Source: Zarea fungicola (Eukaryota; Ascomycota; Sordariomycetes; Hypocreales; Cordycipitaceae). From it: a stretch of 64,000 nucleotides of DNA. Below, piece after piece: positions 11,129 through 20,083 of this stretch. The stretch's first letter is position 1. The number at the start of each line of letters is the position of its first letter. The DNA is taken from the NCBI GenBank assembly GCA_900169235.1, contig FWCC01000048.1:148745-212744 (forward strand), in the 5' to 3' direction. The notes under the pieces are model-generated. The model did no database searches. It worked only from the letters and a program-made list of their open reading frames with translations, and had not been told where the DNA came from. Position numbers and translations under genes: made by a program.

Positions 11129-14100
11129 ATGGCATTTGGAGGTTTCTCCCAAGGCACAATGGGTGGAGGCGGCGGCACTGGCGGTGCAGCAGTTGGCCAG
11201 GATCTGCCTACTATTCAAACAGAGGTACGAGGCTTCTATTCCCTACGTTTAACTTTCCTTATATCTTCGCATAGAAGACAACGTAATCGTCGCACGTTAC
11301 TTACAATCGATATCCTAACAATTCATGTAATAGGCTCTCGGCTTCCTTTCTGTTGCAGGTGATGCCAAGGTTCGCCTCACAAATCCATGGCTCGAGCAGC
11401 CGCCCGCCACATCGTCGCTTCTCAGCATAGCCCCGAACAAAGGTCTCGCCGCCGCGGCTGGCCCCGATTTCATTGCATTTTCCACGACAGAGTCCATCCG
11501 AAAGGCCTTTGAAGCGCCCAAGAATGGTGACTCGGACGTGCGCAGCTTCGAGCCTCAGCTCAAGATCAATATGCCCATGCGCATCTCACAGCTCGCCTTC
11601 ACCGCCGACGAGAACTACCTGATACTGTCTGCCGAGTCAGGCGGTGGCCTCGCTGTATATGAGGTGCAATCGCTGCTGCAGGGCTCCACAAACTCGGCTT
11701 TTGAGCTTCCTACAAATGGCCAGTCACTCCGCGCGCTGGCGCCCAACCCGACCGCTGAGAAGGCTGAGCTGTGTGCTATCGTCACACAATCCGGAGAGCT
11801 CTTCATGGCGAATCTGCGCGAGCGGCAGGTTAGCAACTCACTCAAGTCACAGGTCAGCTGCATCAGCTGGAGTGCAAAGGGAAAACAGCTATGTGCTGGG
11901 CTAGGTGATGGCTCTATTCACCAGATAACACCAGAGGGACAAGCCAAAGCCGAGATTCCCAAGCCTCCGACCCTGGGAAACTGTCATGTCTCCTCCCTCA
12001 CTTGGCTAGAAAACAATCTTTTCCTGGCCATCCACTCTACCAACGACTCCCCACCATCCTCAATCTACCACATCATTACCAGAGAGCAGCCCACGTCATT
12101 CCAGTACCAAAAGATAAACGACCCCGTTGAGCCCTTTGGCTCTGACAAGGTTCCACATCACACCATCCTCCGATTGCGGAATTTTGACCCAGATCTTCAA
12201 GATCTACTTATGGTTTCCTCCAAAGCATCTACCGAGGTTGGCCTGTTGACCCGATCAAAGAAGGCCCTTGCCAACGACCAGGCTGCAGACCAAATTACTG
12301 GCATCTTCACTACAACGGAATTACTTGATGACACAAAACGACCTACCCTTCCGATGACTGACTCAATGGATGATTCTACGCCTATTGGTGTTTCTTTGGA
12401 CTTGTCCAGCAAGGAAAAGGTATACCGTCCTATCCCATCGGATGAGGAACTAAAGGAATCGCCAAGCCCGCTTCCCGGTCTCTGGGTACTGACGCACGAA
12501 GGTGTTTTATGTGCCTGGTGGTTAGTTTATACGGATTCTATTAAGCAAGGCACCACCTACTCTGGGCTTGCTGTTACTGGCGGTGATGCGGCGGCAACAC
12601 AAATGCCAGCACAGCCTGCCAGCACTACGCCGTCAGCATCCCCATTTGCAGCCGGTAAACTGTCGAGCGCCTTTGGCTCCCAACCTACTACAGCACCTGC
12701 ATTTGGCTCATCCTCTCAGATGGGCCAAAAGTCGTCACCTTGGGGATCCGTCACCGCGTCGGCCCCATCGGCGCAAACTGGTGGTGCTACATTTGGCCAG
12801 AGCAGTTTCGGAAATGCGCCATCTACGCCTGCCCCTGCCTTTGGTAAATCTACTAGTATTGGCTTCGGCCAATCGTCGCAGCTGGGTATGAGAACGTCCC
12901 CTTGGAATGCTGGAGGACACTCACCGTCAGCTTTTGGCCAGTCAAGCTTCTCCAGCTTTGCGAATAAGAACAATCAAAGTCCATTTGGAGCTGCGGCTGC
13001 TGCTAATAACAACACATCTAACTCTACAGCGCCGGCCTCTGGTGGCTTCTCAGGCTTCGCCAAGAGTGCCAGTGGTTTTGCTGCCGCGAATAACAACACT
13101 GGCACAAGCGTGTTTGGAAGTGGTGGTAGCAAACCAGTTACTAATCCATTCGCTTCGGCAACCCCAGCAGCCGAGAGTCCCTTTACGCCAAAAGACAAGT
13201 CCGGTGGCAGTGTTTTTGGCTCTACGCCCTTCAAGTTGGAGAGCTCATTCAAACCAGACCCAGCAGCAAAGGATGATTCTAACAAACCTGCAGCGTCCGG
13301 GTCATCAATGTTTGGTAGCGCCTTTGGCTCGGCACTGACTGGCGCTGGAAATGGCGCTGCCTCATCTAATACCACTGCTAAAGACGATGAGATGGGTGAT
13401 GACAATGCTAAGACGCAGGCTCCTGACCCCCCCAAGTCCATCTTCGCGACTAAGGCGCCTGAAGAGTCGACAACGCCCACGACGACACCAGCACCAAATC
13501 GTTTTGGTGCTCCGTCCTCAACAACACCTGGAACTTCTCTGTTCGGGCAACCCACAAAGCTCGGCAGTCCCTTCTCTGGCGGTAGTCTGTTCGGACCCAA
13601 GAAAGACTCATCTGAACCAAAGCCACCTTCCAGTTTCTTCTCTCAAGCTCTGAACGCCCCCGAGTCCGAGCCGACTATTGTAAAGGCGGAACCCAAAGAG
13701 CAAGAAGCGCCACTGCCTCCTGACACAACTAGTAAACTACAGTATCCCCTGGGTGAGTCCTCAGCGTCTTCTGTATCATCAAGTTCCACTAGCCAACTCT
13801 TTGCTTTCACACCTCCAGCGAAAGCGAAATCTGACGAGGCCGCCCCTCTGCCTCCCTTCTCCCTTGCGCCCAAGACGACAACGGCAAAGCCTGCTGAGGA
13901 CAAATCCGCAGAGGATGCACCATTGCCTCCATTCGCCTTGGCGTCGAAGAGCACAAAGCCAGCCGAAACTGCACCTCTCCCACCATTCTCTCTGCCGAAA
14001 TCGACGAAGCCTGCCGAAGCTGCACCTCTCCCGCCTTTTGGTGTACCAAAAGCGACAAAGCCTGCCGAAAGTGCTCCGCTACCTCCCTTTGGCGCCCCGA

Positions 14101-15890
14101 AGGTGACGGCGAAGGCTGCCGAACCAGCGCCACTCCCTCCTTTTGGGGTACCCAAGGCTACAAAGCCAGTCGAATCTGCCCCGCTGCCGCCATTCTCGCT
14201 AGCACCGAAGGCAACCAAACCAGACACCGCTCTACCATCTGCTGAAGGCTCCGTTTTTAAGTCGACTAAGCAATCTGGACCAACACCTGTCTTTGTGGCC
14301 CCGTCCGGTCCACCTAGCTTCACAGATAGTGACGTGGATGAGGACGATGAGGACGAAGAGGGCGAGGGAGAGGAGGAGGATGACGATGAGGAAGGATCGG
14401 AAGGTAGTGGTGTCGATGTTGCCAAGGATCTCAGCCCAAGCACTACTGGTCTTGTGCAGACTCCAGGTCTTACACCGCAGAGCTCCTTTGGCGCCATGTT
14501 GAGTACGACCCCGGCAACAGCACGCCCTGAACAGACAACTGGTAGACCGCTATTCGGTGAAGTGTCTCGTACCGCTCCGCTCTTTGGCAAGCCCAAGAAC
14601 GAAGCAAGTCCTCGGTCGCCCAGTCCCCTGCGTGGCGCAATTCCAAACCGTGTAATGCGGTCAGAGGCAACAAGATCAGTTAGTGCACCGGGCATGGCCT
14701 CGCAGATTCTGGGGCACAAGAGCACGCAATCGCATCTGGCTCAATCCATCACCAGCCGCCAGCAAGAGAGCAGCGACCCATTCCTATTACATAATCGCAA
14801 GCTGCGGGAGCAACAAGAGGCCGCCGAGGCAAAACCTCTGGTGGACAAGGAGGACGAAGAGATTCAAAAGATTCTTTCCTCAGAGGTCGAACCCTCGCTA
14901 GAACTGGACGAATTCATCGCACATTCGAATGTTGCTCCTCCAGCTGAGGACAGCATTCCGGCCCAAGTGGAAGCCGTCTATCGCGATATTAATTCCATGA
15001 TTGATACCCTCGGTCTAAATGCTAGAGCCGTCAAGGCATTCACCCAGGGCCATAGTGAGAGTCGCAGTGACCCGAAGCGCAGCATGGAGGATCTTGAAAT
15101 CGCCGATGACTGGGTCCTGTGTGAGACAGACGACCTTGAGGACGTCTTGTCCGGGGAGCTCCACGCCGATCTTGAGCATGCACGGGTGCAAGATCTCACT
15201 GAAAAGCTCGAGGCCTGCCGAGAGCTAACGAGGGACTTGCATAGGCTGCGTGCCAAGCAGGAGGACCTGAAGAGAGTCATTGTGGCTCGCATGGACCCTG
15301 ACCAGGCCGATGTTGTGCGGTCACTGCCACTTAGCGCGGAACAGGCAGCGCAACAAAACGAGCTGAGGCGCGAGTACACAAGCTTCACCAAGCTATTGTC
15401 AGAAGCTGAAGAGGCTCTCACACTACTCAAAGCGCGTATCGCCTCGACTTCTGGCGCCTCTGGCAAGGGCTCCTCCACTGTGCCTACAGTTGATGCCGTG
15501 ATCCGCACTATTACCAAGATGACGACAATGGTGGAGCGGCGCAGCGGCGATGTTGACGTACTAGAGACGCAACTACGGAAGATGAAGCTCAGCTCTGGTA
15601 GCCGCGAAGGCTCCCCGATGATGACACCCCAGGCGCGACGCAGCCGCATGATGTCACCAGAATCCACGCCATCGCGAACACTGCGCCAGAGCATTTCGTC
15701 GAATGGAGGGCTACTTTTTGGCCAATCGGTACGTGCTACGCCACCACGAAAGAAGGTCAGTGGTTTCAGTCAAGAAGAAAAGGGTGATTTGATGGACAAG
15801 AGAGCCAGAAGAAAGGCAGTTTTGGAAAAGCTCAAGGGCAGCGTTGAGAACCGCGGAGTTCACGTTTGGAACATGGAGAGTGTTGAATAA
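11129..15890 (+). CDS. NUP159: Nucleoporin Nup159 (Nup214-like), cytoplasmic-side nuclear pore protein
   Basis: Exons are 11129-11224 and 11334-15890, giving 1550 residues. The N-terminal third is the beta-propeller that in yeast recruits the DEAD-box ATPase Dbp5 for mRNA export (LPTIQTEALGFLSVAGDAKV, MRISQLAFTADENYLILSAE, SQVSCISWSAKGKQLCAGLG). From about residue 470 come FG repeats (AFGSQ, SAFGQSSF, SPFG, SLFGQ). At about 867-994 the FG pattern gives way to tandem APLPPF units. An acidic block follows at about 1030-1055 (DVDEDDEDEEGEGEEEDDDE). The C-terminus has coiled coils (about 1316-1400, RVQDLTEKLEACRELTRDL) that in the family bind the Nup82 complex. The short first exon (32 codons) carries a poly-Gly stretch. 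Splicing joins QTE to ALGFLSV with frame kept. Confidence 0.92.
13820..14230 (+). repeat. Coding tandem repeat: APLPPF(G/S) array inside NUP159
   Basis: Seven APLPPF copies occur at a roughly 16-25 residue period, with linker consensus PKxTKPAE(S/T/A). Examples are EAAPLPPFSLAPKT, EDAPLPPFALASKS, EAAPLPPFGVPKATKP and ESAPLPPFGAPKVT. Linkers are very alike at DNA level (for example GCTACAAAGCCAG- and GCGACAAAGCCTG-like segments), suggesting recent unit duplication. Confidence 0.85.
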
Positions 15891-16200
15891 TAAGCCGTGA
15901 AGTGGGCTCTTCACGCACTGTAGTCTAGACAATCAGATAGTACCGGCATCATAAGGCCAATTTTACGAAGGAAATTTACTCTGTACATGTACCAAATGTT
16001 TTGACGCTTTTACAAGCCGCCTAGACGGGTATCGTCACTATTATGCTGCTCGGCAAGGTGGAGCCAGCGCTAAGCCGAATTTGGCACCCCTGTCTTCTGC
16101 GGCGGCAACGACTCCAACAACTTTTTTTGGAGGGGCAGCCAAAAAATTTCCAGCTTGCCGCAACATACAGGTTCTATAGCCCATTCAAACAGATCACACC
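15891..16200. promoter_or_regulatory. Short tandem intergenic region upstream of RPC40
   Basis: 310 bp separate NUP159 (stop) from RPC40 (start), both on the plus strand. The interval must hold the NUP159 terminator and the RPC40 promoter. No further element was recognised. Confidence 0.4.
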
Positions 16201-17522
16201 ATGGCCCCTTCACAACAAGCCGCATGGCGCAATGCGCCTAATGCAGAGGAGGTAGAACGTCGACGAGTGAGTAATTTTCTCTCTTCTCGCATTGTGCAAT
16301 CTGCATGGACAGCAAAACCAGCAGCTTAGGAATCGCTTCCGGAACATGAAAAAACATCCGGTAGCTGGGAAAGCAGTTACCATTGCGAAAAAAACACAAC
16401 GGCATAGTGTTACTAACCAGCGATTATTTTTCTCCTCATTATTAGACTGTCAATATCAATAAAGAGACCGTTACCGATATCAGCTCCATTGAATACCCTG
16501 GCCACGTCCCCGGCGAGGATGCCGCCTTCACCATTGAGCGCTTCCAGTCCGACTTTACCGTCAACTTTCACCAAAACGACCAGTTCCACGCCACCTTTTC
16601 CCTCATCGGTCTCGATGCCTCCCTTGCCAACGCCTTCCGCCGTATTCTCATTGCCGAGATCCCCACGCTGGCGATTGAAAACGTCTTCATCGACAACAAT
16701 ACCTCTGTGATCCAGGACGAGGTGCTCGCCCACCGCCTGGGCCTGATACCCTTCAAGGGCGGGCGCGAGGGCCTGCAGAGCTTTCTCAAGTGGTACAAGA
16801 AGCCCGCCGATGCCGGCGACGAGTACACGGGTGGTTTCGACTACAACACGGTCCGGCTCGAGCTCAACGTGACGTGTACGGCCAACGCCGACGCCGACCC
16901 GGACGAGGAGGACCCAACCAAGGCGTACCACCACGCGCACGTCTACGCCAAGGACATTATCTTTGTGCCCACGGGCGACCAGGCGACGTACTTTTCTGGC
17001 GCCGACGCCATCGCCCCTGTCCACCCGGACATCCTGATCGCCAAGATGCGGCCCAAGCAGACCATCAACCTGTCCATGCACATGCACAAGGGCATCGGCG
17101 CTGACCACGCCAAGTTCTCCCCCGTCGCCACAGCCTCGTACCGCCTGCTGCCTACCATCAAGATCCTCAAGCCCATTGTCGGCGCCGACGCGGAGAAGTT
17201 CCAGCGCTGCTTCCCGCGCGGCGTCATCGGCCTTCACAAGGTCACCAAAGCGGACGCCACGCCTGGCAGCGGCCTAGAGGACCACGTCGGCGAGCTGCGC
17301 GCCGTCGTGGAGGATGCCATGAAGGATACCGTCAGCCGCGAGTGCCTGCGCCACGCCGAGTTTGACGGCAAGGTCAAGCTCGGCCGCCGCAGGGACCACT
17401 TCATCTTTTCGATAGAGAGCACCGGCCAGTGGGACAGCGATGAACTGTTTATGGAGTCGATCAAGCACCTCAAGCTCAAGTGCCAGAAGCTGGAGAAGCA
17501 GGTTCTCAACATGGTGCGGTAA
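16201..17522 (+). CDS. RPC40: RNA polymerase I and III shared subunit AC40 (RPAC1)
   Basis: Exons are 16201-16266 and 16446-17522, giving 380 residues. The alpha-like dimerisation module is clear: INKETVTDISSIEYPGHVPG, SLIGLDASLANAFRRILIAE and IPTLAIENVFIDNNTSVIQD (about 25-108), then DEVLAHRLGLIPF. The insertion domain follows, and the C-terminal alpha motif is GVIGLHKV...SRECLRHAEF...RRRDHFIFSIESTG. AC40 pairs with AC19 in Pol I and Pol III, so it supports rRNA, tRNA and 5S synthesis. The intron is long for this window (179 bp) and sits after Arg22. Downstream codons are markedly GC-rich at third positions, as expected of a highly expressed gene. It is convergent with UBA3. Confidence 0.95.
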
Positions 17523-17901
17523 AAAATTTACCCCACGGTTGTTTTCCGGTTTCTGCCTTCTTTTTGCGTCTTGCTTTTCTTTTCTGTCTATGCTTTCCCT
17601 CATTTGTTTCGGCGCAGAATTGTAAAATCTACAAGGGGTTTTTGCTTTTTCTTTTTTCTTATTTAACGATTTATATACACATCGGCATCTTGATTGTTGA
17701 AAAAGGTTCACTAGAGAATACACACTCAAAAAAAAATAAAAATCAACAACGATACCTTACCTGGTATGCTCCGGTTCACTATTTAGCTTCCAGTGGGTTT
17801 TGTGAGTAAGAAAGTTATGGGCAATCAGAAATGTCTACCCAAAATGCTCCACATCATATGTTCTTCTATATAATTTTCTGTTTCTTCTTTTTATACTTTC
17901 T
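17523..17901. other. Convergent intergenic region, RPC40 and UBA3 3' regions
   Basis: These 379 bp are A/T-rich with T runs on the plus strand and AAAAAATAAAAA near 17730-17741, suitable for polyadenylation in both directions. No gene was seen. Confidence 0.45.
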
Positions 17902-19472
17902 TTACGTCGTAAACTTGAGGAAAAAGTTGAACTCTAGTGGATAGGCAGGATCGCTCACAACAATGTGTTGGCCATTCTCCAGACCCAGCTCCGTCATCGT
18001 CTTTGCTAGGTTTGGTCGCGTTTGCTTCTCCAGGCTCACCGGGATCTGCATATACAGCGTTTTGCCCTCGGCACGGATCGAGGGCCGCTTGAGCTGCGCC
18101 TCGGGCCGCACGGCAAACGAGTCAATGACATCCTGCAGCGTGAGGCGCGGGTCGACCTCGAGCGGCCGGGCCTCGTTGCCGCACACGGGGCAGTCGGGCT
18201 TCTTCTCGTGCTTGAACGTATATGTGTAGATGCTGTCGTTGCCCGAGTACATCATGTAGTTGTTCTCAAAGCCGAGGCACGGCGCCGCCGTGGTTGCAAT
18301 CTTGAAGGCCTCGTTGCAGCACGCGGCGGCGATGATGGCGTTTGTGGAGGCAATAGCGGGGATGATGTTCTTGATGGTGCCCTGGGTGAGCGCGTAGGTG
18401 ACGCCCGGGATGTTGAACTCTTGTGCGCGGGCGAGGGCCTTTTGGTAGAGCCAGGTGACGTGGACCGGGTCGTCCTTGTCGAGTGCGGGAAAGGGCTTCT
18501 CCTGGTCCCAGGCAATGACGTGCGCCCACTCGACGCAGTGCTCAGGCTGGCGTGGTATCGACGCAATGGTGCAGAGCGGGACGGCGGCGCGCGGGGCGTG
18601 CATGTCGAGTTGGCACTCAATGCAGGATGTGATGGTAGGTAGGATGACACGGGCCTGGCCTTTGAAGCCCTCGGTGCCGCCGTCGACGAGGGGCTTAATG
18701 CAGTCGGCGTCGTCGTCTTCCTCGGCAATGGACACGAGCATGGCATTGATCCAGCGGCGCGCCTCGATGCTGTCGAGACCGCAGACAACGAGCTGAAACT
18801 GTTTGTAGAAGCTGGCATCAAAGTCTTGGATGCGAGCGTTGTGCGGGGTGATGGAGACGCCCTTGACGCGCTGCTCGACGAAGCGTGCCGCTACCTCGGC
18901 CTTGTATTTGCCCACGTCGGACTCACGGAACAGAAATTGTCTGTTGAGGTTGGAGATATCAATGGTATCTGTGGGCAAAGATGTGTTACTGCCATGAGGC
19001 CCTGGTCGGCTGCAACAGCCTAGGTTTGTGAAGACTCACCCATGTCTATAACGTGAATGTCCTTGAATTTGGACATGGCGAGATTCTTGAGAATTTCACA
19101 TCCCAATCCACCAGCACCACTAGATTCGCCATGTTAGTTTATGCCGGTCTTGCACAGGCCGTATGTAATCGCTACTGATACGTACATGACTCTGCGATTG
19201 GTTAGTTTCGGCCGAGATATAGTATATGCGGGATGTGTATGGCGTTGCTTACAAGACCTTGAAGTTGCTAAACATTTGAAGACCTTGCTCCGAAACAGCT
19301 TCAGGATCCGTGTAGGGTCCTGGGGTCTTGCGTATTCTGTCAATGTACTTCCTGGTCGGATCGTGTGAGCCTCCAGATCATCTGTACAATGAATCGGTGG
19401 CGCAAGCGGCACTCTCACAACTCACCATCGAGCCGTCTCGCTCCCAGCGGAAGCTGCGATATCTGCAGCCAT
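17902..19472 (-). CDS. UBA3: NEDD8-activating enzyme E1 catalytic subunit (Uba3), with a 6-nt micro-exon
   Basis: Exons are 19472..19426, 19351..19253, 19191..19186 (6 nt), 19119..19040 and 18968..17902, giving 432 residues. The Rossmann ATP-binding motif [18 protein letters not shown] (residues 48 on) is only restored if the 6-nt exon AGTCAT is included. The rest is typical: [20 protein letters not shown], the zinc Cys pairs (CIEC..., CPVC) and the catalytic Cys210 in [17 protein letters not shown]. The C-terminal ubiquitin-fold domain is [12 protein letters not shown]...[16 protein letters not shown]. It works with Ula1/APP-BP1 to activate NEDD8 and pass it to Ubc12 for cullin modification. 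Introns are 74, 61, 66 and 71 bp. It is divergent from TEL2 and convergent with RPC40. Confidence 0.93.
19186..19191 (-). other. UBA3: UBA3 micro-exon (6 nt: AGTCAT)
   Basis: On the minus strand the hexamer is preceded by CTAACCAATCGCAG (branch point plus acceptor) and followed by GTACGT (strong donor). The exon before ends GTCTT before GTAAGC. The exon after begins TGGTGCTGG after CTAACATGGCGAATCTAG. Joined, they read K-V-L-V-I-G-A-G-G-L-G. Without the hexamer the L-V-I part of the nucleotide-binding motif would lose two residues but stay in frame. Confidence 0.85.
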
Positions 19473-20083
19473 CTTATACCACGAAAGATTGATCTGAAAT
19501 GTGTGGGACAAATTTATTTCGGGGCCTGTTGGTGTGTGGGCAAGGAACGCCTGAATGCTGTGTTTGTGCAGATGCAAGACGTGAGGTGACTGAGTTTCGA
19601 TTGGCGGCAGTGAGCAGTAGCCTGTACATGGCTGGTGGTGGAACCTGAGGAAGGCAGGTACTTCAGGCCGGCTGTATCAAACGGCATATACAGGCATCCG
19701 CCCAACATGATGGCCAGCCATCTTAATAATTCACAAGGCACCGTTACACCAAAATATCTGCTATTTGGCAGTTTAATTGGTTGCATTATCATCTTCCGGA
19801 TTTGATCAAACTCTGGGTCTTCATTGAATGGTACATGTCCTGCTGCGCTGCGCCGCACAGCAATGCACTGTACCTGCAGGTAGAGAGGTGGTGGGTGGTG
19901 GGGCAGCGATTGACAAGTCTCGTCCACGTCGCGATCAAGGCAGTTCGCATTCATTATTACTACTACATCTACTCACTTAGTACGCTTCTTGACACCAGCT
20001 TGCCTCTCCTTAATTCTGGACCGACTGCTATGCATGAATCTTAGAGAGGTCCATCTCTAGCATGGTAGAGGGTGCCGCGCACA
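19473..20083. promoter_or_regulatory. Divergent promoter region between UBA3 and TEL2, with TEL2 uORF
   Basis: This is a 611-bp interval between divergent starts. A short uORF begins at 20062 (ATGGTAGAGG...) and ends at the TAG at 20107-20109, that is, inside the TEL2 coding region in another frame. No other gene is supported. Confidence 0.5.

Noticed and set aside
12974..14725. Long minus-strand ORFs inside NUP159
   Set aside because: They are antisense shadows of low-complexity repeat DNA; the plus-strand protein is clear.
16413..17237. 274-codon minus-strand ORF over RPC40
   Set aside because: It is a shadow of a GC-rich third-position gene; the plus strand encodes RPC40.
18022..18642. 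206-codon plus-strand ORF over UBA3
   Set aside because: It is a shadow frame opposite the UBA3 catalytic exon.
20072..20083. Upstream-extended TEL2 start (MPRT- prefix)
   Set aside because: The prefix starts at a GTG; the first in-frame ATG is at 20084 and has a good context.
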